Assembly (NCBI GenBank): GCA_946811695.1
Contig: OX328126.1
Location: 10,584,246-10,648,245, forward strand
Length of the DNA stretch: 64,000 nt
Reading direction: 5' to 3'
Source: Gonocerus acuteangulatus
Lineage: Eukaryota > Arthropoda > Insecta > Hemiptera > Coreidae
Shown: in pieces, positions 52,840-64,000 of the stretch
How positions within the stretch are numbered: position 1 is the first letter of the stretch
Layout of the letters: each line of letters starts with the position of its first letter
Notes under the pieces: generated by a model
Seen by the model: only the letters and a program-made list of their open reading frames with translations
Database searches by the model: none
Told to the model about the DNA's origin: nothing
Program-made: the position numbers and the translations under genes

Positions 52840-53870
52840 CTGTTAACACGATAGCGGCCAGAGTTTTTGTTTTTTCGTCACGAAACTTGGTATATAGCAT
52901 TCAATTAGCAAACGATTGAACGAGTTCGTTAACCACCAAAATCGGTCTACCGGAAGGGGGGGTTTACCCCGAACCCAAAACACTAATTTGACCATTTCAG
53001 CCGTAATATTTGTTATATTTCAACGAAACTTGGTATTCGTAGTGGTAATATAGAGAGAAAAGTGAGATATAAAAATGAACTAAATCGGTTCATAAGGAGG
53101 GGGGTTTACTCCGGACCGACAATACCAATTCGCCACTACCAGCCGTGATTTTTGGTATATTTCGACAAAACTCGGTATTCATAGTGGTAATCTACAGGTA
53201 AATATGTGTTCTAAAAATAAACTAAATCGGTTCATTAGGAGGGGGGGTTTACTCCAGACCCACAATACCAGTTCGCCACTACCAACCGTGATTTTTGGTA
53301 TATTTTGACGAAACTCGGTATTCGTAGTGGTAATCTACAGGTAAATATGTGTTGTAAAAATAAACTAAATCGGTTCATTAGGAGGGGGGGGATTACTCCG
53401 GACCCAAATTACTAATATACTCATATTAACGCGTAATTCGCGTAACAAAACGCGGTATACGTCGTGGGTAACTCATGAGAAAGAAGTGTTGTAAAAATGA
53501 GCTAAATCGGTCAATCGGAAAGGGGGGTTTACTTTGTAATATATTTCAATGGAAAAGCCAGCAACACGTAGGTTCACAAAGGCGCCGCAAGGAGGGCTAG
53601 AGGGACTGTATCCGGTTCCTGCGTTAGATCAAAATACGATAATATGAGGTTTTTTGTATTTATTACGTAGTGTAGTAGGTACCATGGGTAAACATAACTC
53701 TGGAAGCAAATTAATAATTTATCAGTAACTCATTACAAAATTAAAAGAGAACTATTTATGTTTTTATTTTATTTATGTAGGATATTTTAAGCAAATTGTT
53801 CTGGAAAGCAGTCTACACTACCCAAATTCTGAGGAAAGTGCTTAGTTATGCAGCTCCTGCTTGACGGACT
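52641..53870 (+). repeat. R-family repeat, full copy R6
   Basis: The longest copy, plus orientation: AGCACTTTCCTCCGAAGGAA to GCAGCTCCTGCTTGACGGACT. It contains a (TA)n tract (52767-52835), TCTGTTAACACGATAGCGGC, AATCGGTCTACCGGAAGG and four tandem poly-G modules of about 130 bp, then the CTAGAGGGACTGTATCCGG end module. Confidence 0.8.
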
Positions 53871-55147
53871 TTTTTAATTTCAGATTTGTGTCCACAACGA
53901 AATATTTATTAATTTTGCTTTCTTTTTTTATAATTAATATAACAAAAAAAGAAAAACTAGTATCCAAAAAATATTCACTATGTTTTTAAAAATTTACTCT
54001 AAAAAAAAATATTTTTTTTTAAATTTTATTTTAAATTAATCTGTTTACAGGATTAAACCTATAAAGATGGAGTTGGAACAGATAGTTGACTATAATATAC
54101 AATTAATTACAGCAATAACAATAACGAAAAATAATCATAAAAAGTGATTACAATGCTTCTGTATCAATAATCTTATAAATCAATAATAAGTTTAACTAAA
54201 AACACTGACAATACCGGCTAATTATTGGAAATTGTATATTGAATATTCTAAAATTTTACAACTTTACACATTGAAGAGTTTTAAAATAAAATATAGCTTT
54301 TAATATTATTGAACAATCAATAACCATCGAGCATACCGAGATATTTATCTACAAACTATTTTCTAAAATAGTCAATTTACAAATTTGACAGAATTTATTG
54401 AACTAAAAATTAATTAAAAGAACCAACCTATTTTCAAAATTATAACTTTTATTTATTTTTATTATTAGTTTTCAAACTAAAATTCATTAAAATTATTATT
54501 TCACGTCCACCATTTATTATTACAATTATTATTTATTATCCGATTTTTTTATTATATTTGAGTTAATCCTTATAATCATTGTTATAAATTATCAATTCTG
54601 TTAATATTATTATACACAAAAAAAAATAAAATAATAAAAGTTGTAAGAAATTATATTATCCCACTGCCATTTATATTTGTGTTATTATCGGAATATTAAT
54701 TATTTTGAATTAGTGAAAACAATTCAAAGAAAAAATTATAACTTTTGATATTTTGAATGTTTCACCGTTATCATTTTATTAGAATTCTTCAACATTTTTG
54801 CCTTTTCTTTTTATAGCCAGAAAATCATTAAAAAAAAAACTATTTTTTTCCCTCGGAATGATAAAAAGTGTTTGCACAGCAGATGAATTAGCAGCACATA
54901 CAATTCCAAGCGAGAATGATTGAGTTGCAATTATTCACTATAGATAATTTGTAGTTTTAGATATCTTTTTTAGATTGTTGCATGTTAGATATAAGAAGTA
55001 TTATGAACAGATATGATTTCTTCAGTTAGAAAGATATACGTAATTTTGAAGTCAGATGGTTTGTCTATTGTGATTATTAGCACAAATATATATATTGGAC
55101 CAAAACAATTAGTCTTTTACACAAATGGAAGGTAAGGAAATAACTTT
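53871..55147. other. AT-rich intergenic sequence
   Basis: Very A+T-rich with no coding or repeat signal recognised. Confidence 0.4.
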
Positions 55148-55516
55148 TTACAAAATAAAATTAAAACCAACTGTCTTGGTACGGCCTCGGCTAGAGGCGT
55201 TGGTAGGTTCTCCTAGTTGGTAATTCTTGGCACCAGAAGAGAGATCCAGTGTGTCGTGGAATCTGCGGGTCAATTCTTCTGTATGAAATGGGAGAGGATC
55301 AACTCCGAGTTCCGCATGGAGCAAGGTGTTTCGAACGAACCAAGGGGCGTTGGCTGCAATCCGTACGTCATCGTTCTGTAAAATCTGAAGTGGTCTGATG
55401 TTCGTCGTGTTTGTTCCATACCACACAGGGCAGGCGTAAGTCAGTATTGGGAGGATCATGGTCTTGTAGAGGAGTGTGACTAGTGAAGGTCGAAGTGATG
55501 TTTTTCTGTTCATCAA
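55148..55516 (-). pseudogene. Jockey-clade LINE RT C-terminal fragment
   Basis: An open minus-strand frame of 122 codons matching the thumb region after the RT palm: LYKTMILPILTYACPVWY, LQILQNDDVRIAANAPW, FVRNTLLHAELGVDPL. The order of these motifs is characteristic of Jockey-type ORF2 C-termini. It is severely 5'-truncated and lacks the catalytic core. Confidence 0.8.
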
Positions 55517-55854
55517 GAGGTAAAAAAGAGAAGAAAAAAATATGTCATAATGTGGTATAATATTCGTACCCCTAATGCAATGATTTTATTTACATATAGA
55601 GAAATATTAATCCTTCTAAGACAAGCAGAGCCATATTGCAGGGGCAAATCAACCTTTCTCTATTCTCTTTTTCTGTTGCAGCTTTACATGCAAATGGCGT
55701 AAACACCCTTTCAACCTTTAGTTGAGGGTTGAATATTTAGTTCTAGTGAAATATTTCAAGTGAAAACATCATTTTGTTGTAAGAAACTTGTATTTCTAAA
55801 GTGTACAATTTCTAACATGAGTCTTCAATTCTAATAAGTAATATTTTTCTCATT

Positions 55855-55857
<3 letters not shown>

Positions 55858-55917
<60 letters not shown>
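55858..55917. repeat. (TA)n microsatellite
   Basis: A pure TA run adjoining the end of a SINE. Confidence 0.9.
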
Positions 55918-55919
<2 letters not shown>

Positions 55920-56255
55920 CAGTCTCATATCAGGCCACGAGGGCCCTGAGGGGCTGATACTATAGAGGTATCTGATTCATGACCATAAGGCACACTAGGA
56001 GAGATAGTGTGGTGAGTTATGTGATCCGGCCGCATGATTTTTCCCTTTGCTGCTACGACTGCTAGAGTCATTAACACCACGATCCCCATTAATAAATTAA
56101 TTGAATGCTGGGTTGGCCTAGGGACGGTCAGGGAGGCCAATCCAACCCATGAACGAAGACACTAGAAGATAAAAATCTTTACTGAATGCTCGGGATTTGA
56201 ACTCAGGTCCTCCAGCATATCAGTCTAGTGCTCGACCACTAAGCTAACCTCAGAA
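55920..56255 (-). mobile_element. tRNA-derived SINE (family T1)
   Basis: In minus orientation, the body (plus-strand CAGGCCACGAGGGCCCTGAG, GATACTATAGAGGTATCTGA) is homologous to 43200-43724. The head is at 56255 with a B-box-like TTTGAACTCAGGTCC on the plus strand. No clear target duplication is seen; a (TA)n abuts its 3' end. Confidence 0.8.
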
Positions 56256-56857
56256 TTATTTTCATTTTAATTGAATGGAATTTATGGGGGTTATCATTAC
56301 AACAATGTCATATGACTATGCTGGGCTTTCTGGCTACTGGGCGCTCAACTGCCAACAAGAGCTTAAATAAAATTCTTAGGAGGAAATCAATAGTCAGATG
56401 ATTAAATGCAGGCTTTTGAAACAACAACAAAAATAAAAAAATCAGTCTCGCAGGAGCTGCGTCATCCTAGCGCGGTTCCGTTCTTATTCCTAGTGTCATT
56501 GGGAAAGATTGAAATAGAACTTCAACTTAAAGAAATAAGCAAACTAGTCCTAATTTCATTTTAAGAAATACAGGAAACTAATGTTTGAAGGGTCCTCTAA
56601 ATCATCTATGATATACCTGATTGAAAAACCAATCACAGGGAAAGCTTAAAAATTAATACCTCCAAGACTTGAGTTGAGAGCCAGTTAATGGCTACAAGGT
56701 TATGATTTCCTGAAGGATTTTCATTCAATTTTTTTGTTCCTACTCTCTTCCTACATTTATTGCTATAAAGTTAAGTACTTTATATTGTTTTGTAATGTAT
56801 AATTGAAGTGTCTTGAGTGGTTTTAAATTAAAATAACCAATTTAAATATTATTATTC

Positions 56858-58545
56858 AGGGGTGTCAATAACTAGTCATTTTTTTCCAAAGTATTTTGTT
56901 ATTGACACCCCATGTCAATAACTGAATTATGATTTTTTTTAAATATTGATGGTTTTGTTTTAATTTTAATAATTTAATCTTCCTGAATAATCGGCAATGT
57001 TTTTTTTTAACTTTAATTCGAGTGTAACTAGTTATTGACATGGGGTGTCAATTACTAGTTTTTGGGTTCAATGACTAGTTATTGAAACTGTCAGTTCCTA
57101 ATAATAAAGTTTCTGTTGTGTCTATAACTGGTGTTAGTATTTCTATGAAACTCAGTTATAGCCAGAAGGATTTAGAGAATGCCTTGAAGGCCGTAAAGGA
57201 TGGCTCCTCCATTAAATCGGCGTCCAAACGATTTAATCAAATCTGCAATTCAGATTAATGGACAAATTTGTAAAATCATTGTTTGGACCACGGTAAATTC
57301 TTTCGGATGAAGACAAACTAACTCTAGTTGCTTGGATAGAAAAATGTGCGAAAAAGGGATTCATGAGGGAAAAAAATTACATTTTGCAATCCCTAAAAGA
57401 ATTTATTGAATATAAAAATATGAGCCCACCCTTTAAAGGTAATTGTCCTGGTGTTTGCTGGTACAAGGCTTTCTTTACATTACTGGGGCCAACGCACGTG
57501 TTTCTGGAGCTAATATTTAAAGTGGTTAGAGATTGTCATTTCAAAACCAAATGAAGATACCATAGGACTTCAAGAAGGTACTGAAAGTCATACTACACCT
57601 GAAACTATGCCTGCCACAAATTTATGATTAACTACAACTCCTCCTGTATATCCAAAGGGAATCAGTTTGGTCCATCTGGCAACGAAAGGCTGCCCTTGGT
57701 TTAAGTGTCATACTGGCCAGAATCTCCGAAAAGAAACATTCAAATTACTCATTTGTCACGTCACATGTCATTCGCCACAAGTATACGATGAAAACTAATG
57801 CTGGAAGCTAATATAGAACAAAAAGAAAAATTTCAGAAAAAAAGGAAGCAAAAAGGTTGGAGTGGGACAACAACAGTAAAATTCCTAAAAGGGAAATTAA
57901 ACAAACCAAAAAAACTAACCTTATGTTTCAAATGTGGCAGTATTGTATAGGTAATTTATTTTGATAGTTCATTATGTTTGAAAGTATATGAACTTATCCC
58001 TGAAAGTGACGAGTCTGATGAATTTGTTTGTCCTGCGTGTTACATCCTGGAGATTGATGAAGATATAAATGAAGATGATGAAATGTAAATTAATTATTTT
58101 ATTTCATGTTACATAATACCTACCAGCATTTTTTATCTATTTTTTTTAATGTTTTTTTACTAGTTATATTCATGACGTTAAAAAAGAAGAAATATTTTAA
58201 TTGTTTTATACATTAAAGTTTATGATGTGTTTCTGACAATAATTTCCTCATAATGACCTATTATGACATAAGAAAAAAAAAGTTAAGAGTACAAGGGGTA
58301 TCAATAACTGTAGAGTCAATAACCCATCCACAGGGCGTCAATAACTATATTTTGCACTTTTTACCATAATTATTGCCATATGTTAAAATGTATTGAACTT
58401 TTGAAAGAAAAATCCACTTGAGTCTTTCAAAGGATAGATAAAGAGGAGCTATAGCAAGTTTCAGTTTGATCCCTTCATAAAAAGTATTTTATTTTAATTT
58501 CGCCGCAGAAATGTAGTCTTAAGGGTGTCAATAACTGTACGGTTT
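56858..58545 (+). mobile_element. Pogo-like DNA transposon remnant with iterated terminal motifs
   Basis: The motif GTGTCAATAACT, in both orientations, recurs near each side: about 56861, 56889, 56905, 57033, 57042 and 57070 on the left, and 58290, 58312, 58329 and 58527 on the right. A degraded transposase lies between. The boundaries are set by the outermost motifs and are approximate. Confidence 0.55.
57145..58085 (+). pseudogene. Pogo-like transposase remnant, DDE domain missing
   Basis: It starts with a psq/CENP-B-type helix-turn-helix (YSQKDLENALKAVKDGSSIK, SASKRF) at 57145-57258, then hits a stop. The second DNA-binding part is at 57285-57554 (DEDKLTLVAWIEKCAKKGFM, GVCWYKAFF). Frames near 57950-58085 give a C-terminal Cys pair cluster (FKCGSIV, FVCPACYI) and an acidic end. 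The catalytic DDE region expected between is absent, so this is a deletion derivative. Confidence 0.6.
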
Positions 58546-58684
58546 AGCCTAGCCGTTTCCTTAGTTAATTTAAATCAAATTCAGCCATTTCCTTACATCT
58601 AAATAATGTATTTTTTTTTATTTTATAAGTAAAGAATAAAACTTTTTATCTGCAAATAATAAAGAAATTATTTATGTGTAAGTT

Positions 58685-59405
58685 GATTTTGCTATGTATC
58701 TATTGTGCCCTTACCCGTTCTGGTGTGTTTAAAGCGCTGTGAATTGCTATGTATCTATTGTTTCCTTACCCGTTCTGGTGTGCTTAAAGCGCTGTGAATT
58801 GCTATGTATCTATTGTGCCCTTACCCGTTCTGGTGTGTTTAAAGCGCTGTGAATTGCTATGTATCTATTGTGCCCTTACCCGTTCTGGTGTGTTTAAAGC
58901 GCTGTGAATTGCTATGCATCTATTGTGCCCTTACCCGTTCTGGTGTGTTTAAAGCGCTGTGAATTGCTATGTATCTATTGTTTCCTTACCCGTTCTGGTG
59001 TGCTTAAAGCGCTGTGAATTGCTATGTATCTATTGTGCCCTTACCCGTTCTGGTGTGTTTAAAGCGCTGTGAATTGCTATGTATCTATTGTTTCCTTACC
59101 CGTTCTGGTGTGCTTAAAGCGCTGTGAATTGCTATGCATCTATTGTGCCCTTACCCGTTCTGGTGTGTTTAAAGCGCTGTGAATTGCTATGTATCTATTG
59201 TTTCCTTACCCGTTCTGGTGTGCTTAAAGCGCTGTGAATTGCTATGTATCTATTGTTTCCTTACCCGTTCTGGTGTGCTTAAAGCGCTGTGAATTGCTAT
59301 GTATCTATTGTTTCCTTACCCGTTCTGGTGTGCTTAAAGCGCTGTGAATTGCTATGTATCTATTGTTTCCTTACCCGTTCTGGTGTGTTTAAAGCGCTGT
59401 GAATT
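58685..59405. repeat. 55-bp satellite array, about 13 copies
   Basis: The unit is GCTATGTATCTATTGTGCCC then TTACCCGTTCTGGTGTGTTT and AAAGCGCTGTGAATT. Two linked variants exist: TGCCC with GTTTAAAG, and TTTCC with GCTTAAAG. They are interspersed. Confidence 0.9.
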
Positions 59406-59672
59406 GATTGAGCGAATACTGAGCGCTATATTAGAGCTAGCTCTATAGAAGTGAATGAATGAAGTTAGTTTGAAATTCCTTTTGTGAATGTCCAGTTTGA
59501 TATTGGCCGTTTGTAGTGAGTTATCCATTATCTCGACGGGACGAATAGATCCACAATTTCTCACAGATATACTCCCACTCATCACATTTTCTGTACAGGA
59601 CTGTATATATTTCCTTGAAGTTTGTTGATTACGATAGTAGCAGATAACACTTGTTCCTTCCTCATGGTATAT

Positions 59673-59704
59673 CATACGTACGTCATTATGATGACGTACG
59701 TATG
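59673..59704. repeat. Perfect 14-bp palindrome
   Basis: CATACGTACGTCAT and its exact inverse ATGACGTACGTATG surround TATG. It contains two TGACGT half-sites. Confidence 0.85.
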
Positions 59705-60064
59705 GCGGATCGCCAGGTCCTCACGGATAGGGGGGGGGGGGGAGTTTTTTTTCACAAGTACTAGCTGTTATCCGGTGTGCTACATCTACTTTCTACATCT
59801 AGAAAAACAAAACAAAAAATTGGAAATCACTTTTATATTTTATTTTAGTTTTTTCACCGTTTGGTGATAAATCTTCGGCTTTCTTCTTAGATCCTTAGGA
59901 ATAAAATTCAATATTGATACAAAATTATCTGTCTGTCGATATTGTTAGGTAAATGTTCTGTATGTTTTGTTACATTAATCCAACAAAAAGAGAATATCTT
60001 TTTGTTTGATTAATTCCCAAAAAATCCAATTCACCAAACGGCTGTTGTTATTTTTACTTTTTCA

Positions 60065-60425
60065 AATGTTGTTGTATAAATGTGTATGCATGAGGTATTT
60101 AGTAATTTCAACAATGTACTGGCTATTATCGGAAAGTAAGTCAGTCAAATTGTAGGGTAATTTAAAATATGTCCTGAGACTACACTCTGTCAGTATGTGC
60201 TTTATTGTTAGGTGAGTATTGCAGTATGTACATGTCGGTCTGTCCTGTCTGGATGTTGGTCAAAATGTAGGAGTGTGTGAGTCGTGTATGGCCAATCCTT
60301 AGACGGCATAAAACCACTTCTTGTCGTCTATTTGGTCATTTACTGGATGACCATTCCTGTACAGTGTGCTTGATTTCTCGAAGCTTGTTGTCAGTCGTGT
60401 TCTACCAGGATTCTTGCCATTTATC
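60065..60425 (-). pseudogene. I-like LINE ORF2 C-terminal fragment
   Basis: Minus-strand translation gives VVLCRLRIGHTRLTHSYIL, then after a frameshift PTCTYCNTHLTIKHILTEC. These are the conserved arginine/leucine block and the CCHC-like knuckle found at the end of the two I-like ORF2s at 14-23 kb. Severely 5'-truncated. Confidence 0.75.
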
Positions 60426-60564
60426 TGTTAAAATTAGAAACCAAATAAGTGCTATTAAAATCTAATGAGGCAAATCTGTAACTATTTGGGTTCATTGTTT
60501 CGAACCCGTGATCTCCGAACTATGAGTCCTAGACGATTTTAATCTTGCCTGTGATTCTCTCCAA

Positions 60565-60975
60565 ATCAAGACCTACATTTGTACCAAGTGTGATCACAAT
60601 CGGCACAACTGTTTGGATTTGTGTAAGGCACAATCATACAAATAGACAGTTGGTAGACGTATTTGACCTAGTCTATGAAACTCTTCGTATTAAGACCTAC
60701 CTGTGTGGCAGGTTTGGTCAAAATCGGTCAAACGGTGTGGATTTGTAAAACGAACAATCATACTGTTTGACAGCTGGTAGACGTTTTTGACCTAGCCAAT
60801 ATATCTCCCCGAATAAAGACCTCTTATGTGTGCCATGTTTGGTCAAACTTGGACGAACAGTGTGGATTTGTATAAGGAACAAACATACAGACAGATAGCT
60901 GTTAGACGTTTTTGACCTAGCCTACGAGACTTCCCGGATCAAGACCTACCAGTGTTCCAAGTTTAGTCAAAATGT
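60565..60975. repeat. Degenerate ~125-bp tandem modules (about four)
   Basis: Each module contains AAGACCTAC, GGTTTGGTCAAAATCGG, TGTGGATTTGT, AATCATAC and GACGTTTTTGACCTAG. Short frames over them are not genes. Confidence 0.65.
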
Positions 60976-61345
60976 TTGTACGGAATGTAGTAAGCTTTCG
61001 AATGCTCACTTTCCACTTACCACGTTTTTCTTACCGTTTTCGAGATATTTACGAGCACACTAAAAATGTTCGTGCCTATTAATATTTTTTTTTACGAATA
61101 TTTGCTTTACTCCAAATGTAACCAAAATTTAAACATATAGGATTAGATGAATTCCAAACATTGAGAAAATATTTCAATTTAATCCAACGATTCCAAGTAC
61201 CCAAACTGAAAATTTATTTTTATCCATTTTTCTCGGATCTTACAGATTTCACCCTGAAAATGATTTGATTCGTTTCCTAACGTTAGAAAACCTATAATAA
61301 GAGTACCAGGAAGCTTATTAACTTGAAAACTTAAGTAATGATTTT
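60975..61345. repeat. Dispersed repeat homologous to 9480-9880
   Basis: Shared text includes CTTTCCACTTACCACG, CCAAATGTAACCAAAATTTA and GAGATATTTACGAG. It therefore relates to the interior of the TIR element at 8863-9924. Confidence 0.65.
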
Positions 61346-61349
61346 TTTC

Positions 61350-62575
61350 GCGCAAATGTCGCCCTGATATCATATTCCGGTGGACGAATTCACAACTAGA
61401 AATTTGAAATTATACGGAAGGTCTTTTTTTCAAAGTTTATCAAAATCGGGCCTTTTTTGAGCTTGAGTTCGAGCGAACAGACGAGTATATATATTTAATA
61501 ATTTGGACTACCGTTATTTAGTGATCTGTGGGTTCCGTGAAATTTCTAGTCGGCACTTCTGGATTGCGTCATGAGGTCGACGATTAAGATCTATTGTTAT
61601 AGTTCTTAATGAAAATCATTAACGGTAATAAGGTAATAAATCAATTATAAATTGATCAATTGAATCATTAGTCAGTGTAAGATGATGAAAATAAAATAAA
61701 AATATTTATGATATTATAGAAATATTTGATAACATTATATTTCAAATCGTATACGCTTAACAATATAGTTCAATAATTAATAATAATTCTATAGCCATAT
61801 CACTATTATCAAGTTTGTCAAGTTGAGCTGAGTTGATGTTATCAGGAGTTTGTGAGTGGGGCTTATCAGTCCATTCTTCAAGTGCCATGAAGTAGAAGGA
61901 GCTTAGATAGGTGATGGAGGGAGGAAATAGCGGTACTTACAAGAACTTTTTACTTGACGCTTTATCAAGCTCCAAGTCCCTCTTGACCTCCAAGTCCCTG
62001 GAGGAACATGAACTTTGCTTCCACACCAACTCTCTGAGTGAGCGAATTGTCGAATAACGTCGTTTACGGGACGTGTACGTAGAAAACTTAATACTTTTCT
62101 TCAAGGAAACGCCCCCAATAATGTTATATTGGAAGTACGTAAGTTTTATTAGTCGGATATGGATAGGATATGGGTTTAGAGGGGATAAACATTTAAGTTT
62201 ACAAGCACCATTGGTTTGATCTATTCCTCAGACCCTAATAAGTCCTTTATTTACATCATAATTTTAGAACGTTTCTGCCTTCAAGTCATTTTCAATATCT
62301 AGAAGGAAAATAAAGTAAGTGTTACAATAAAAATAACCCTCATATTAAATAATTTATATATGAATTTAACCCTATGTCAATAATTTAGACTTTAGTTTAC
62401 CCTAATACTAGCAGCCTCTTTATTAAAACTTTTAAGTTTAGGCCTTGTCATCCTGGCATTATTCTCCAATAGAAATAACAGCTGTTGAAGAATAATGTTG
62501 TCTGACCTGATCAACAATGTATTATGAAAAATCCTCGAGTCTACTTCTGTAGCTCTCTTCACTTTTGAATGACTA
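61350..62575. other. Intergenic sequence, no feature identified
   Basis: A+T-rich and without coding signal. Confidence 0.35.
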
Positions 62576-62578
62576 CTG

Positions 62579-62995
62579 TGAGCACACACCCAAATGCGTG
62601 AAATGAGCAGGAGAGCATGACGCTAAGGACAGCACCCACCCCTGCGGTGGTAATCACCCTGCAAACTACCGCGGCTGTGAAATTTACAAGGCCGTGAAGA
62701 CTCTCCAAAACCGATTCGCAGCACACCGGCAGGCAGCCCAACCTGATACTCTACTACAGCACCCTACTATCGGCGAACCCACAACAAGCGGACAGCACTC
62801 TGCAAGACATCTCCCTCCAACCAGATTCATCTCGTCTGGAGTCACCTTCTCTGACCTTCTTCAACCGTCCACATCTCAACAAAGCGTTCCACAACTCCAC
62901 AATCTACAATCCTCTCTCAACCCACAGCACCTATCCCCACGGTGCCCGGGCCCGGGACAACTGTACCCGGTTGTCCCCCCCCATGTGTCGGCCCT
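62579..62995 (+). pseudogene. Jockey-type LINE ORF1 (gag) fragment
   Basis: The frame reads HTPKCVK, a stop in place of Cys, then AGEHDAKDSTHPCGGNHP and ANYRGCEIYKAV. This is the zinc-knuckle block and following YK motif of Jockey-type gag. A Pro/Ser/Gln-rich segment (STSQQSVPQLHNLQS) follows. It is cut at about 62995 by an R-family copy. A probable continuation (NLAQLNTTRAEMTKQF) appears at 63820-63943. Confidence 0.65.
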
Positions 62996-63959
62996 GACTA
63001 CACTACGTAATAAATACAAAAAAACCTCATATCATCGTATTTTGATCTAACGCAGGAACAGGATACAGTCCCTCTAGTGGTAGAAAGCGCTCCTTGCGGC
63101 GGCTTTGTGAAACTACGTCTGGCGGGCTTTTCTATTGAAATATATTACAAAGTAAACCCCCCCTTTCCGATTGACCGATTCAGCTCATTTTTACAACACT
63201 TCTTTCCCATGAGTTACCCACGACGCATCAGCAGCAGAAATTACGACCGGTATTAATAATTTGGGTCTGGAGTAAACCCCCCCCCCCTCCTAATGAACCG
63301 ATTTAGTTTATTTTTACAACACATATTAACCTGTAGATTACCACTACGAATACAAAGTTTCGTCGAAATATACCAAAAATCACGGCTGGTAGTGGCGAAT
63401 TGGTATTGTGGGTCCGGAGTAAACCCCCCCCCCCCTCCTAATGAACCGATTTAGTTCATTTTTATATCTCTCTTTTCTCTCTATTTTACCACTACGAATA
63501 CCAAGTTTCGTTGAAATATAACAAATATTACGGCTGACATGGTCAAATTAGTGTTTTGGGTTCGGGGTAAACCCCCCCTTCCGGTGGACCGACTTTGGTG
63601 GTTAACGAACTCGTTCAATCGTTTGCTAATTGAATGCTATATACCAAGTTTCGTGACGAAAAAAACAAAACCTCTGGCCGCTATCGTGTTAACAGACATA
63701 TATATAAATTTTAACGGGGGTCATTTTCAGTGTCTACTAGGTAGGATCGATTAAGATTTGAAGAAATTTTTCAAAAATTCCGTCATGAGTCCAACCTCAA
63801 TAGCTACTTTCCTTCGGAGAATCTCAAACACGCAATACTGAAAACACTCTCCATCCTAACATTAATCTTGCACAATTAAACACAACAAGGGCGGAGATGA
63901 CCAAGCAGTTTTCTGCCCTTAAACTACCAACCCAACCCAACCCTTCGGAGAAAAGTGCT
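62996..63959 (-). repeat. R-family repeat, copy R7, truncated and interrupted
   Basis: It lacks the AGTCCGTCACGC end; it starts at ACTACGTAATAAATACAAAA. Two poly-C modules, ATCGTGTTAACAG and the AACGGGGGTCATTTTCAGTG module are present. Its final end TTCGGAG is split by 124 bp of gag-like DNA at 63820-63943, then completed by CCTTCGGAGAAAAGTGCT. Confidence 0.7.
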
Positions 63960-64000
63960 AAAAGCAAATCAAGGCAATTTTACAATGAATAATAAATATG

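Overview
This window is eukaryotic, AT-rich and almost entirely transposable-element (TE) sequence. It is most likely from an insect. The only host-gene sequence I can support is the last coding exon of a neuropeptide GPCR of allatostatin-A-receptor type (44760-45026, plus strand). The TE content (LOA-, I- and Jockey-like LINEs, 5S-rRNA-derived and tRNA-derived SINEs, foldback MITEs, many (TA)n tracts) fits a large, repeat-rich insect genome. The order cannot be fixed from sequence alone.

Layout. 1-7.2 kb: a modular R-family repeat, then a decayed minus-strand LOA-like LINE. 7.5-10 kb: two elements with long terminal inverted repeats (TIRs). 11.4-24.4 kb: a nest of two I-clade LINEs. Element B (plus) supplies ORF1 at 11953-13557 and ORF2 at 19980-23138. 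Element A (minus, 13708-19979) sits inside it with its own ORF1 tail, an intact 1244-codon ORF2 and, between them, an unexpected 457-codon hydrophobic ORF. 24.6-29.1 kb: repeats, including three copies of one element that carry an hAT-like MITE and a tRNA-SINE. 30-42 kb: satellite-bearing repeats (37, 45, 32 and about 126 bp units), 5S-SINEs, two full R-family copies and an hAT-like element with an 8-bp target duplication. 42.3-44.6 kb: nested SINEs and MITEs just upstream of the receptor exon. 45.3-48.8 kb: a foldback and a 52-bp satellite interrupted by a LINE 3' end. 48983-51470: a nearly complete DNA transposon with long TIRs and a TTA duplication. 52.6-64 kb: another R-family element, Jockey and I-like LINE fragments, a pogo-like remnant, a 55-bp satellite, and Jockey gag pieces split by a further R copy.

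How the parts work together. The autonomous classes (LINEs, DNA transposons) would supply reverse transcriptase, endonuclease or transposase. The SINEs and MITEs are their likely non-autonomous passengers. Only element A's ORF2 and hydrophobic ORF, and element B's ORF1 and partial ORF2, remain open. The receptor exon is an isolated host exon with a foldback about 300 bp past its stop.

The strongest candidate for something undescribed is the hydrophobic third ORF of element A. It lies 36 nt after ORF1 and overlaps the start of ORF2, where I know of no ORF in I-clade LINEs.
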